From Oscillatoria sp. FACHB-1407 (lineage in GTDB: Bacteria > Cyanobacteriota > Cyanobacteriia > Elainellales > Elainellaceae): a DNA stretch of 64,000 nucleotides. The stretch is from assembly GCF_014697545.1 (NCBI RefSeq), contig NZ_JACJSA010000002.1:372001-436000 (forward strand), written 5' to 3'. The position numbers and the translations under genes were made by a program. The notes beneath the pieces are model-generated. The model worked only from the letters and a program-made list of their open reading frames with translations. It was not told the DNA's origin and searched no databases. Shown here one piece after another: positions 44,898 through 53,650 of the stretch (the stretch's first letter is position 1; each line of letters starts with the position of its first letter).

Positions 44898-46310
44898 TCA
44901 CCCAATTGCCTGAATCATCTCCTGCATCGCTTGAGTGATCTGCTTTTGCTGCTCAAGAGTGACAGTTTCCATGTAGACGCGCAGTAGGGGTTCGGTGCCG
45001 GAGAGCCGTAGTAAGATCCAATCGCCATTCTCCAGGTAAAGTTTGATGCCGTCTTTGTAGCCCACATCTTTAACGAGGATTCCGGCGATCGCCGTTGGCG
45101 GAGATTCCACAAAGGTCTGCAAAATCTTCGATCGCTGAAATGGGCTGAGTCGCAGATCAACCCGGTGGTTTAATAATGGTCCTCCCACTTCGGCAATCAG
45201 ATCATTAACTAGCTGGCTCAGGGGCTTGTTCTCATAGGCGATCGCCTCCAAAACCAGCAGGTTTGCCAGAATCCCATCTTTTTCAGGGATGTGTCCCAAC
45301 ACGCTCAATCCGCCCGATTCTTCGCCACCAATCAGCACCGGGGTTTCGCGCATCTTTTGCCCAATGTATTTGAACCCGACGGGAGTTTCGTACAGTTCCA
45401 GCCCATGTTGTTGAGCAAAGATGTCTAACAAACGGGTGGTCGCTACGGTACGGACGATCGCCCCAGTTTTGCCTTTGTGTTTGATTAGATGACGCGCCAG
45501 TAAAAGCATCACTGTGTTAGGAGGTAGACAGTTGCCCTGTTCATCCACAATGCCGTAGCGATCGCTGTCTCCGTCCGTGGCTAATCCCACTGCTGCTCCA
45601 TCTCGCCGCACCGCTGCAATTAACTCAGTCAGGCGATCGCCTTTGGGGTCAGGCATTCCACCACCAAACAACACATCGCGGTAATCATGCAACACCTCAA
45701 CGGTGCAGCCACAATGCTGTAACGCCATATCGAGATAGCCGCGAGAGGTGGAATAGAGGGCATCATACTTAACCGAGAGATGCACCTGACGAATGCGATC
45801 GACATCGAGGAACTGGTAGAGCGATCGCAAATAGTCGGGTCTGGGGTCAAAATAGGTGATTAGAGGGGAATTCTGCTCGGTGGGAGCGATCGCTGACATG
45901 TGGGCAATGGCTGCGGTAATGGCATTGGTAATCTCATTGGTGGCAGGACCCGCATAGTCGGGGATGTATTTGATGCCGCAATAGGAAGCCGGATTGTGAC
46001 TGGCGGTAAACATCAACGCCCCTGCCGAGTTGAGATGCTTGGCATGGTAGGCGATCGCGGGTGTAGGGCAATCTCGATCCGCCATTTTGACCTGCCACCC
46101 TGCCTCAACCAACACCTGAGCCGCTGTCTGAGCAAACTGATCTGCGAAGAAGCGAGTGTCATAGGCAACCAGGACAGGGCGATCGTGCGAGTAGGTGGTG
46201 GAGAGATAGTGGGCGATCGCACGAGTGACCCGACAGACATTAGCGAAGGTAAAATCATCAGCAATAATGCCGCGCCAACCATCGGTTCCAAATTGAATGG
46301 ATGTTGTCAT
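44898..46310 (-). CDS. Phosphoglucomutase/phosphomannomutase family protein
   Basis: This alpha-D-phosphohexomutase interconverts sugar 1- and 6-phosphates. From the ATG at 46310 it has 470 residues with the four family regions: FGTDGWRG near the N-terminus, the phosphoserine loop FTASHNP (S104), the metal loop DGDSDRYG, the sugar-binding GGEESGG and the C-terminal phosphate site RLSGTEPLLR. All catalytic residues are present. Whether it favours glucose, mannose or glucosamine phosphates cannot be told. The upstream start at 46331 lies within repeat sequence. Confidence 0.92.
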   Translation of the reverse strand: MTTSIQFGTDGWRGIIADDFTFANVCRVTRAIAHYLSTTYSHDRPVLVAYDTRFFADQFAQTAAQVLVEAGWQVKMADRDCPTPAIAYHAKHLNSAGALMFTASHNPASYCGIKYIPDYAGPATNEITNAITAAIAHMSAIAPTEQNSPLITYFDPRPDYLRSLYQFLDVDRIRQVHLSVKYDALYSTSRGYLDMALQHCGCTVEVLHDYRDVLFGGGMPDPKGDRLTELIAAVRRDGAAVGLATDGDSDRYGIVDEQGNCLPPNTVMLLLARHLIKHKGKTGAIVRTVATTRLLDIFAQQHGLELYETPVGFKYIGQKMRETPVLIGGEESGGLSVLGHIPEKDGILANLLVLEAIAYENKPLSQLVNDLIAEVGGPLLNHRVDLRLSPFQRSKILQTFVESPPTAIAGILVKDVGYKDGIKLYLENGDWILLRLSGTEPLLRVYMETVTLEQQKQITQAMQEMIQAIG

Positions 46311-46317
46311 GGGTCGA

Positions 46318-46550
46318 TTGTCATAGGTCAATCGTCAGGGGGCATGGGTCAATCGTTAGTGGTCAATGGTCAGTAGTTAATGGTCAATGGTCAATGGTTA
46401 GTGGTCAATGGTCAGTAGTTAATGGTCAATGGTCAATGGTTAGTGGTCAATGGTCAGTGGTCAATGGTTAGTGGTCAATGGTCAATGGTCAGTGGTCAAT
46501 GGTCAATGGTTAGTGGTCAATGGTCAGTAGTTAATGGTCAATGGTTAATC
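46318..46550. repeat. Long heptamer array, TGGTCAA/TGGTCAG/TGGTTAG type
   Basis: About 32 copies of TGGTCAA with TGGTCAG, TAGTTAA and TGGTTAG variants that also form a higher-order ~63-base repeat. It is STRR-like and lies directly upstream of the phosphohexomutase start. Confidence 0.9.
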
Positions 46551-46594
46551 GTCTTTGGTTGATGCTGCTGAGGTTGACGATGCTCAGTTGAGAG

Positions 46595-46733
46595 CTTTCT
46601 TATCCTTTATCCTTCAGCCTTCAGCCTTTATCCTTTATCCTTCATCCTTTATCCTTCATCCTTTATCCTTCAGCCTTCAGCCTTTATCCTTCATCCTTCA
46701 GCCTTTATCCTTCTTTTTTCCCTTCTTCCTATT
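46595..46733. repeat. Heptamer array, ATCCTTC/AGCCTTT type
   Basis: About 18 copies of ATCCTTT, ATCCTTC and AGCCTTC, ending at the 3' end of the lipoprotein gene. Confidence 0.88.
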
Positions 46734-47454
46734 GAGCACAATTTTCGGAGAGGCAGACGATCAAAACCGATTGGATTGTAGCTCCTTCTCGAAAGGTTTG
46801 AGTTTCGTTAAATTCGCCGATGGGTGAGGGGTAAACCCCGGCTGTCTCGGTGTTGCCGTTCCCTGTTGCAAAGGAGACATTGTCGGCGGGTTGGTCTTCA
46901 AAGCGAGCATACTCTCTCGACTCGTTGGAGGTGCTGTAGGACAGGGTAGCTTTGCCGTAGGCTGCCTCTGCCTGTTGGATGGAGGTTCCGGGACCGACCC
47001 CTGCTGCGGTCTTGAAGCTGGGGTTGTCGGTGAGCAAACCCTGAATCACGTCTGCATCTTGCAAGGGTTGACCCGCCAGATGCAGGATGTAGTATTTCAC
47101 CTCGCCAGATTGACGAACGGCGATCGCATCAAAATCGACGATGAAGGGCGACTTAACCTCAAACTCAGCCGATGCGCCCAGTTTTTGTTTGAGTTCCCCA
47201 AGCGTCATGCCCAGACGCGCTTCACCGATCCCCTGCTCTGAGATCAGGTTCGGTTGAACGGCGGTTTCAGAGGGAGAGGCAGCGGGAGTGGGGGTAGCGG
47301 TGGGGGTTGCGTCAGTGGTAGGTGACTGGGGAGATGGCTCTGGAGAAGAGGTCACTTCAGGAGCAGAGTTGCAACCCGCGATGACGACTAAGCCCAACAG
47401 AGCAAGACCGATACGGTGAGGCGAATTAGGATTCAGGTTAAGAAATCGTGTCAT
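46729..47454 (-). CDS. Lipoprotein of unknown function
   Basis: From the ATG at 47454 the protein has 241 residues and starts with a lipoprotein signal ending in the lipobox VIAGC. A Ser/Pro/Thr-rich linker (about 35-75) leads to a domain with GIGEARLGMTLGELKQKLG and VGPGTSIQQAEAAYGKATLS. These resemble two copies of a short SmpA/BamE-like or DUF-type repeat, and two Cys lie near the end (VCLSENC). The gene overlaps the 3' end of rsmI by 17 bp, so it is probably co-transcribed with it. Confidence 0.65.
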   Translation of the reverse strand: MTRFLNLNPNSPHRIGLALLGLVVIAGCNSAPEVTSSPEPSPQSPTTDATPTATPTPAASPSETAVQPNLISEQGIGEARLGMTLGELKQKLGASAEFEVKSPFIVDFDAIAVRQSGEVKYYILHLAGQPLQDADVIQGLLTDNPSFKTAAGVGPGTSIQQAEAAYGKATLSYSTSNESREYARFEDQPADNVSFATGNGNTETAGVYPSPIGEFNETQTFREGATIQSVLIVCLSENCAQ

Positions 47455-48292
47455 CGGAGATAGAAAGTGCCAACTGATAAATTTCACGACGAGAAAGAGA
47501 GGTTTGCTGTGCCAATTGCCGACTCGCCTGTGAGCGAGATAAGCCTTGATGGATTAACTGCTGTAATTCTGCTTTAAGAGCCGCTTCTGAAAGTAGGGGT
47601 TGGTTTGATTCTGCCCCGGTCAAGACAATGGTAAATTCACCCTGCGGCTCATGGGTTGTGTAGTGCGCGATCGCCTCTTCTACAGTACCGCGCCAAAACT
47701 CTTCGTGCAGCTTGGTTAATTCTCGCGCCAGCACAATGGAGCGATCGCCTCCTAGAGTTGCCGCCATATCATCTAACGTTTGCCGCAGTCGATGAGGCGA
47801 CTCATAAAAAACCAGGGTGCGGGGTTCCGTTTGCAGCGTTTCCAGGCGATCGCGCCGTTCGTTGCCTTTGGCAGGGAGAAATCCTTCAAACACAAAGCGA
47901 TCGGTGGGCAACCCTGCCGCACTGAGAGCCGTAATCACCGCACTGGCTCCGGGAATGGGTACGACTGGAATCCCCTCCTCAACACAGGCTTTCACCAGGT
48001 CATACCCCGGATCGGAAATGCCGGGAACCCCTGCATCGGTGACAATGGCGATCGCCTTTCCCTGCTGCAACCGATTCAACAGATCCGGCAGACGACTGGT
48101 GCGGTTGTGTTCGTGATAGCTGACTTGGGGAGTTGTAATCTGAAAGTGTTGCAGCAGCTTTCCAGTGTGGCGTGTGTCTTCGGCAGCGATCGCATCCACC
48201 TGCTGCAATACGGCGATCGCCCGGAAGGTCATATCTTCCAGGTTGCCAATGGGCGTGGCGACGACATAGAGAGTACCAGCTTTAACATCCAT
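47438..48292 (-). CDS. rsmI: 16S rRNA (cytidine-1402-2'-O)-methyltransferase
   Basis: RsmI methylates the 2'-OH of C1402 in the decoding centre of 16S rRNA with SAM. The 284-residue protein is of normal length and has the tetrapyrrole-methylase fold motifs: GTLYVVATPIGNLEDMTFRAI at 6-26, AAEDTRHTGKLL, TDAGVPGISDPGYDLV and FEGFLPAKGNERRDRL. It heads a small unit with the downstream lipoprotein gene. Confidence 0.96.
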   Translation of the reverse strand: MDVKAGTLYVVATPIGNLEDMTFRAIAVLQQVDAIAAEDTRHTGKLLQHFQITTPQVSYHEHNRTSRLPDLLNRLQQGKAIAIVTDAGVPGISDPGYDLVKACVEEGIPVVPIPGASAVITALSAAGLPTDRFVFEGFLPAKGNERRDRLETLQTEPRTLVFYESPHRLRQTLDDMAATLGGDRSIVLARELTKLHEEFWRGTVEEAIAHYTTHEPQGEFTIVLTGAESNQPLLSEAALKAELQQLIHQGLSRSQASRQLAQQTSLSRREIYQLALSISDDTIS

Positions 48293-48390
48293 TACTTAAA
48301 ATGAACCGACTTGGAGATCAGTCGATCAATTGTTCATTGTCAATTGTTAATGGTATCTGTCATTTGTGGATAGTCAATCGTGGATTGGTG

Positions 48391-48527
48391 GCGAATGAAT
48401 TCGCGGCTACTAGAGCGAAGTCCACCGACGTGGACTCCGGAAAATCAAGGTTTGACGAACCGACTCAGGTCGGTTTTGCTCCAATAGATGCGGTTTTAAC
48501 CGCCGAAATCCTGATCCCGAATTCACC
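48391..48527 (+). repeat. Dispersed repeat, family 1
   Basis: It contains GCGAATGAATTCGCGGCTAC, a GTCCAC..GTGGAC stem, a CCGACTCAGGTCGG stem and GCGGTTTTAACCGC. It aligns with 37581-37720 (opposite strand) and 55665-55772. Confidence 0.75.
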
Positions 48528-48535
48528 TTAACTAT

Positions 48536-48705
48536 CAACGATTGACCACTAACCATTGACTATTGACCATTGACCATTGACCACTGACTACTGACTACTG
48601 ACCACTAACTATCAACGATTGACCATTGACCATTGACCATTGACCATTGACCATTGACCATTGACCATTGACCACTGACTACTAACCACTGACGATCGAC
48701 CATTA
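48536..48705. repeat. Heptamer array, TTGACCA/CTGACTA type
   Basis: About 24 copies of ATTGACC, with a pure run of nine between about 48611 and 48675, and ACTGACT variants. It lies directly upstream of the PfkB-kinase gene, so the promoter must lie in or before it. Confidence 0.9.
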
Positions 48706-48725
48706 ACAAAACACCTCGATCAGAC

Positions 48726-49634
48726 ATGACCTATTGTGGATTATTTGTCGGAATCACAACGCTGGATCTGATCTATCTGGTGGAACAGGTGCCAACCTCC
48801 AACCAAAAGATTGTTGCCCTAGATTCCATTGTGGCAGCAGGAGGTCCGGCAACGAATGCCGCAATTACCTTTGCCCATCTCAACCAACAAGAGGTCGTTG
48901 GTCAATGCGCCATGTTGCTAGCCGCATTGGGAACCCATCCCATGACCCACCTGATTCGAACCGATGTGGAATCGAGGGGAGTGGCGATCGCGGATCTGAT
49001 TCCCAATCAGGCTTTTGTCCCACCTGTCTCCTCCATCCTGGTGACGCAGGCGACCGGAGAACGGGCAGTCGTGGCTTTAAATGCAGTTAAGCAGCAGCTA
49101 GGAGTTGAGGCAATTCCTGCCGCTGTTTTAGAGGCGATCGCTGGCAAACTCATCGATATTGTGTTGATTGATGGGCATCAAATGGCTGTGGGAGAGGCGA
49201 TCGCTCAACAGGCTAAAGCCAATGGCATCCCAGTCGTAGTGGATGGCGGCAGTTGGAAGCCTGGATTTGATCGGGTCTTACGCTGGACAGACTACGCCAT
49301 CTGTTCCGCCAACTTTCATCCTCCCGGATGCACTACAGAAGCCGATGTGGTTGTCGCCCTGAGAGACTTGGGGATTCCCAAAATTGCCATCACCCATGGA
49401 GAGCAACCTATTTTTTATTACGACTCCCTCGACTCAACGGGCATCGCACTGCCCGTTCCTCAAATTCAAGCCGTTGATACCTTAGGCGCAGGTGACATCT
49501 TTCACGGGGCGTTTTGCCATTACATCTTGCGATCGCCCTTTGCAGAGGCATTGGCGCAGGCAGCCGCGATCGCCGCTCAAGCCTGTCAGTACTTTGGCAC
49601 CCGCCGTTGGATGGAGGGGAAGAGAGAAGAATGA
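48726..49634 (+). CDS. PfkB-family carbohydrate kinase
   Basis: This 302-residue ribokinase-fold kinase phosphorylates a sugar or nucleoside with ATP. It has the N-terminal substrate loop AAGGPATNAAIT, a strand-rich lid, and the C-terminal DTLGAGDIFHGAF motif (near residue 250) with the catalytic Asp. The substrate is not predictable. The last codons (EGKREE) come from purine-rich repeat sequence. The next gene is convergent. Confidence 0.87.
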   Translation: MTYCGLFVGITTLDLIYLVEQVPTSNQKIVALDSIVAAGGPATNAAITFAHLNQQEVVGQCAMLLAALGTHPMTHLIRTDVESRGVAIADLIPNQAFVPPVSSILVTQATGERAVVALNAVKQQLGVEAIPAAVLEAIAGKLIDIVLIDGHQMAVGEAIAQQAKANGIPVVVDGGSWKPGFDRVLRWTDYAICSANFHPPGCTTEADVVVALRDLGIPKIAITHGEQPIFYYDSLDSTGIALPVPQIQAVDTLGAGDIFHGAFCHYILRSPFAEALAQAAAIAAQACQYFGTRRWMEGKREE

Positions 49635-49875
49635 AAAAAGAAGAGAGATAAAGGAAAGGATAAAGGATGAAGGATGAAGGATAAAAAAAGAAGAGAGATA
49701 AAGGAAAGGATAAAGGATGAAGGATGAAGGATAAAAAAGAAGAAAGAAGAGAGAAGGATAAAGGATGAAGGATGAAGGATAAAAAAAGAAGAGAGATAAG
49801 GGAAAGGATAAAGGATGAAGGATGAAGGATAAAAAAGAAGAAAGAAGAGAGAAGGATAAAGGATGAAGGATAAAA
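49622..49875. repeat. Composite purine-rich array (GGATGAA/GGATAAA plus AAAAAAGAAGAGAGA)
   Basis: Four or five ~50-65-base units each combine GGATAAAGGATGAAGGATGAA heptamers with an AAAAAAGAAGAGAGATAA spacer. The array begins within the last codons of the PfkB-kinase gene. Confidence 0.88.
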
Positions 49876-49957
49876 GTGGGTGTGTCCAGAAATTTGCGTG
49901 AAACCCCTGCTGCCTTTGCTCTATCCCACCTGCGACTAAAGTGCGGGCGCATAGCTA
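49876..49957 (+). repeat. Dispersed repeat, family 2
   Basis: It starts GTGGGTGTGTCCAGAA and ends near GCGACTAAAGTGCGGGC. It matches the minus strand of 15920-16075 over about 75 bp. Confidence 0.65.
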
Positions 49958-49993
49958 CAGGGACAGACACACTTTAATTCACGGTTTCACAGA

Positions 49994-50016
49994 TAGGGAC
50001 GCGATTAATCGTGTCT
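49994..50016. repeat. GACGCGATTAATCGTGTC palindrome at a gene end
   Basis: An imperfect copy of the 19259-19302 palindrome. The TAA stop codon of the LpxB-related gene (50005-50007) lies in its centre, so its last residues (RHD) derive from the repeat. It may also work as a terminator. Confidence 0.65.
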
Positions 50017-51264
50017 TTGGAATCGTTCCATTAGCTTGCCTGCAATGCGCTGGGCGGCTCCAGCCGTTCCCATCCGGCGATGACCATTTTCGGCAATCAG
50101 TTGGAGGCGATCGGGATCTTTCAACAAAGATTGCAGGACGGTTGCGGCTTGAGCGGGTTGCTTCACCAAAATGACTGAGGCTCCCAATAAACGAGTTTGC
50201 GCTTCAGCAAAAGCCGGAGTGAACTGCGGCCCCTGCCCCGGAATAATAATGGCGGGTTTGCCCAGTCCAACGAACTGTTCCGTAGCGGTGCCTGCCATTG
50301 CGATCGCAAAGTCGGCTTGATGCAGGCAATCCGCAAAGGCGGTTTGGGTCAAAATCATCTGTGGGCGTGGGGCACGCAGCCCAGGATGCAAGGTGTAGGT
50401 TTGATTGGCAGTAGACGTGGCGGTGAGTTGCCAGCCTTGAGTCTGTAGGGTCTGTTGTAAGGGAGCAAGGTCAAGACCAGGCGCGATCGCCCCCAAAAAC
50501 AACACGGGTTTGTTGGGAAATGCGGCGACAATGGCAGCGATCGCTTGCATGATTACCTGCCAGTTTTCGTAGGCTTCTGGTGGACGAGAACCCGGTAATA
50601 GCGCAATTGTTAATGTCTCTGAAGAAACCCTTCTTCCCCCAAGCAGGGTTTTGGTTGGCTCCAGTCCATCCATCATGGGGTTGCCCAAATCAAAGGCATT
50701 TATTCCGCGTCGTCTCAGATACTCTGCCGTCAGTCCATCTCGTGGGAATACGGCTCGACATCGCTTACGGCTCATCAACCAGCGATCAACGGGATGAAAG
50801 ACCGAATCTGACCAGCGTTCCAGGCGATCGGCAAACCACGACGACCGGGGCAACAGTCCGGCTTCATCGCGCAAGTAATATTCTGACCGAGCTGTACCGA
50901 CAAAGGCGTAAGGAGCACCGCTCCACCAGGCAAACAACAGCGGCACCACATCCCCCACCGCCAGGATGACTCCCCCCTGCCGTGCCCAGGTTTTCACGAC
51001 TCTGAGTTGCTTGAAGGTCAGTTGCAGCAAGCCCCCTCGCAGATCGCGCACCAATTGCCGACTGTCCATGTAAACGAATCCACCGGAGGGCATCCGTTTT
51101 ACCTGTCCGGCGATCGCAATCCCGTGATCTCGATAGGCATGTCCCTCACCCACCAACGGCAGTGCCGCGATCTCAGGCTGGGATGGGTGCTGTTGTAGAT
51201 GCTGGAGAATGCGGAGGGCGATCGCATCCTCGCCGTGACCATTACTTAAACACAAAAGTTTCAT
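50005..51264 (-). CDS. Lipid-A-disaccharide-synthase-related protein
   Basis: The 419-residue protein belongs to the cyanobacterial/plant family related to LpxB (TIGR03492, from memory). It has the N-terminal LSNGHGEDAIALRIL, VGDVVPLLFAWWSGAPYAFVGTARSEYY and the GT-B C-terminal signature AMAGTATEQFVGLGKPAIIIPGQGPQF. True LpxB joins two acylated glucosamines in lipid A; this branch is uncharacterised and may glycosylate another lipid. It is divergent from zds with a 64-bp gap. Confidence 0.88.
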   Translation of the reverse strand: MKLLCLSNGHGEDAIALRILQHLQQHPSQPEIAALPLVGEGHAYRDHGIAIAGQVKRMPSGGFVYMDSRQLVRDLRGGLLQLTFKQLRVVKTWARQGGVILAVGDVVPLLFAWWSGAPYAFVGTARSEYYLRDEAGLLPRSSWFADRLERWSDSVFHPVDRWLMSRKRCRAVFPRDGLTAEYLRRRGINAFDLGNPMMDGLEPTKTLLGGRRVSSETLTIALLPGSRPPEAYENWQVIMQAIAAIVAAFPNKPVLFLGAIAPGLDLAPLQQTLQTQGWQLTATSTANQTYTLHPGLRAPRPQMILTQTAFADCLHQADFAIAMAGTATEQFVGLGKPAIIIPGQGPQFTPAFAEAQTRLLGASVILVKQPAQAATVLQSLLKDPDRLQLIAENGHRRMGTAGAAQRIAGKLMERFQRHD

Positions 51265-51328
51265 GGACTCATTGTACTGACGCCTGAACCCTTTACAATA
51301 CGTAAAGAATATGAGTAGGACAGGTTGA

Positions 51329-52774
51329 ATGCGAGTCGCGATCGTTGGTGCAGGATTAGCAGGTCTGGTGACAGCTATTGATCTGGCAGATGCCGGACAT
51401 CAGGTCGAAATCTTTGAATCTCGCCCGTTTGTCGGCGGCAAGGTGGGCAGTTGGGTGGATGCCGACGGCAACCATATTGAAATGGGGTTGCACGTCTTCT
51501 TCTTCAACTACGCCAACTTGTTTGAGTTGATGAAGAAGATTGGTGCATTTGAGAATTTGCTGCCCAAGCAACACACCCACACCTTTATCAACCGGGGTGG
51601 TGAAGTCGGTACACTGGATTTCCGCTTCCCGATTGGCGCACCCTTTAACGGACTCAAAGCCTTCTTTACAACCGCCCAGTTATCTCTGCGCGACAAACTG
51701 CAAAATGCGATCGCCCTGGGTACAAGCCCTATTGTGCGTGGTTTGATCGACTACGAAGGGGCAATGAGAATGATTCGAGCACTCGATCGCATCAGCTTTG
51801 CCGACTGGTTCCGCCAACATGGTGGCTCAGAGGGCAGCCTCAAGCGCATGTGGAACCCGATCGCCTATGCTCTGGGCTTTATCGACACTGAAAATATCTC
51901 GGCTCGGTGTATGCTCACCATCTTTCAGATGTTTGCCGCCAAGACCGAAGCCTCTAAGCTCAATCTGCTGGCAGGTTCCCCCTACGAGTATCTGCATAAA
52001 CCCATCCTCGACTATCTGGAAGCACGCGGCACCAAAGTCTACACCCGTCGTGGCGTTCGCAAGGTACTGTTTGAGGATGCTGGCGATCGCACCAAAGTGA
52101 CTGGGTTGGTCGTTGCTAACGGCGATAGCGAAGAGACGATCGCTGCCGATGTCTATGTCTGTGCTTGTGACGTACCGGGAACCCAACGCTTGTTACCGGA
52201 GGAATGGCGACGCTGGCAGGAGTTTGACAACATTTACAAGCTCGATACGGTGCCTGTGGCAACCGTGCAACTGCGGTTTGATGGTTGGGTCACCGAAATG
52301 GAAAACACGGCTGAACGCAAGCAACTCGACCATGCCGCCGGAATCGACAACCTGCTCTACACGGCTGATGCAGATTTTTCCTGCTTCGCGGATCTGGCTC
52401 TGTCCAGTCCTAAAGACTATTACCGCGAAGGACAGGGATCGCTGATTCAAGCGGTTTTGACTCCGGGTGATCCGTTTATCAAACAAAGTAACGAGGCGAT
52501 CGCTCAACACGTCCTCAAGCAAGTTCACGACCTTTTCCCCTCGTCGCGGGAACTCAACATGACCTGGTATAACGTCGTCAAACTGGCGCAATCGTTGTAT
52601 CGCGAAGCCCCTGGTATGGATGTGTATCGTCCAGACCAAAAAACCCCCGTCTCCAACTTCTTCCTGGCGGGCAGCTACACACAGCAAGACTACATCGATA
52701 GCATGGAGGGGGCGACGATTTCAGGACGACGCGCTGCTAAAGCAATCCTAGAAAGGATAAAGGATGAAGGCTAA
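51329..52774 (+). CDS. zds: Zeta-carotene desaturase (plant-type)
   Basis: Zds (CrtQ) converts zeta-carotene through neurosporene to lycopene in the poly-cis carotenoid route, with FAD, passing electrons to plastoquinone. The 481-residue protein has the FAD-binding VGAGLAGL at 6-13, [14 protein letters not shown], the cyanobacterial/plant core ([25 protein letters not shown]) and the C-terminal [23 protein letters not shown]. The last six or seven residues (ERIKDEG) are encoded by a heptamer array that begins there. It is followed by an SRPBCC gene, an arrangement known from Synechocystis (slr0940/slr0941). Confidence 0.97.
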   Translation: MRVAIVGAGLAGLVTAIDLADAGHQVEIFESRPFVGGKVGSWVDADGNHIEMGLHVFFFNYANLFELMKKIGAFENLLPKQHTHTFINRGGEVGTLDFRFPIGAPFNGLKAFFTTAQLSLRDKLQNAIALGTSPIVRGLIDYEGAMRMIRALDRISFADWFRQHGGSEGSLKRMWNPIAYALGFIDTENISARCMLTIFQMFAAKTEASKLNLLAGSPYEYLHKPILDYLEARGTKVYTRRGVRKVLFEDAGDRTKVTGLVVANGDSEETIAADVYVCACDVPGTQRLLPEEWRRWQEFDNIYKLDTVPVATVQLRFDGWVTEMENTAERKQLDHAAGIDNLLYTADADFSCFADLALSSPKDYYREGQGSLIQAVLTPGDPFIKQSNEAIAQHVLKQVHDLFPSSRELNMTWYNVVKLAQSLYREAPGMDVYRPDQKTPVSNFFLAGSYTQQDYIDSMEGATISGRRAAKAILERIKDEG

Positions 52775-52932
52775 AGGATAAAAAATTAGAACATCCAAAA
52801 CACTCTCCTTATCACTACTCAGAGATCCTTCATTTCCCAATTCCCACCTCCACCTTAATTTCTCATCTCTTATTCTTTCCTCATCTCTTACCTTTTATCC
52901 TTCATCTTTTATCGTTTATCCTTTCCTCCTTC
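52754..52932. repeat. AAGGATAAAGGATGAAGG / TTATCCTTCATC arrays
   Basis: A short purine heptamer array at the zds 3' end (52754-52790), and its complement-type CTTTTATCCTTCATC array before the next gene (about 52885-52932). The two can pair as a long inverted repeat between zds and the SRPBCC gene. Confidence 0.75.
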
Positions 52933-52940
52933 TTCCCCCT

Positions 52941-53387
52941 ATGTCTGACTGGTTAGAACACAGTGTGCAAGTCGAAGTTGAAACACCCATCGATGTGGTG
53001 TGGAATTTGTGGTCTGACCTGGAGCAGATGCCCCGCTGGATGAAGTGGATCGACTCCGTGAAAGTATTGGAAGACAACCCAGAGCTATCCCGGTGGAAAC
53101 TGGCAACGGGCGGGTTGGAGTTTAGTTGGCTCTCCCGCATTTTGAAGGTAGTGCCCCACCAGATCATTCAATGGGAATCGGTGGATGGTCTGCCCAATCG
53201 AGGTGCCATTCGCTTCTATGACCGGGGATCCAGCAGCATTGTGAAGCTATCAGTCTCCTATGCGATTCCGGGCTTTCTGGGTAAGTTGATGGACAACTTG
53301 TTCCTGGGGCGGGTGGTGGAGTCCACGATTCAAGCGGATCTGGAGCGGTTTCGAGAATATGCGTTGAAAGCCTATACCCCTCAATAG
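52941..53387 (+). CDS. SRPBCC (polyketide cyclase/START-like) protein next to zds
   Basis: The 148-residue protein is a single START/Bet v1-like helix-grip domain: an N-terminal strand (EHSVQVEVETPIDVVWNLWSDLEQMPRWMKWI), beta strands, and a long C-terminal helix (VVESTIQADLERFREYAL). These folds bind hydrophobic ligands. Its conserved place after zds in cyanobacteria suggests a role with carotenoids or membrane lipids (inference from gene order). There is no signal peptide. Confidence 0.85.
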   Translation: MSDWLEHSVQVEVETPIDVVWNLWSDLEQMPRWMKWIDSVKVLEDNPELSRWKLATGGLEFSWLSRILKVVPHQIIQWESVDGLPNRGAIRFYDRGSSSIVKLSVSYAIPGFLGKLMDNLFLGRVVESTIQADLERFREYALKAYTPQ

Positions 53388-53414
53388 GGCGATCGCCTCA
53401 AAACCAGGCATGAT

Positions 53415-53492
53415 TATTGACCACTAACTATTAACAACTGGCTATTGACCGCTGACAATTGACAATTGACCACTGACAATTGACCACTGACA
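53415..53492. repeat. Heptamer array, TTGACCA/CTGACAA type
   Basis: About ten imperfect copies of ATTGACC/ACTGACA between the SRPBCC gene and typA. Confidence 0.7.
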
Positions 53493-53540
53493 ATCGCCCT
53501 CAAGTTAGTAAGCGATTTGAAAAGGGGTAAGCTAGAATTG

Positions 53541-53615
53541 TAAAGGCTTCTTTACCAGGATTGTGGTTTAACTCCTAGAAAAACTTTGTTAAGAAGCCCC
53601 GGTTATCCGATAACC
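53541..53615 (+). promoter_or_regulatory. Structured 5' leader of typA
   Basis: GGCTTCTT (53545-53552) pairs with AAGAAGCC (53591-53598) around a ~38-base loop. A small hairpin GGTTAT-CCG-ATAACC (53601-53615) follows at once, 35 bases before the typA start. It could be a leader attenuator or a stability element. Confidence 0.4.
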
Positions 53616-53650
53616 TCCTCTTAAATTTCACCCCTTACTGGAATTTCTTT

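Noticed and set aside
46318-46550. Regular array that might be a CRISPR
   Set aside because: Units are only 7 bases and continuous, with no unique spacers and no cas gene. It is an STRR-type tandem array.
49482-49970. 162-codon minus-strand reading frame
   Set aside because: It is mostly the translated purine array (repeated LHPSSF) and overlaps the real PfkB-kinase gene.
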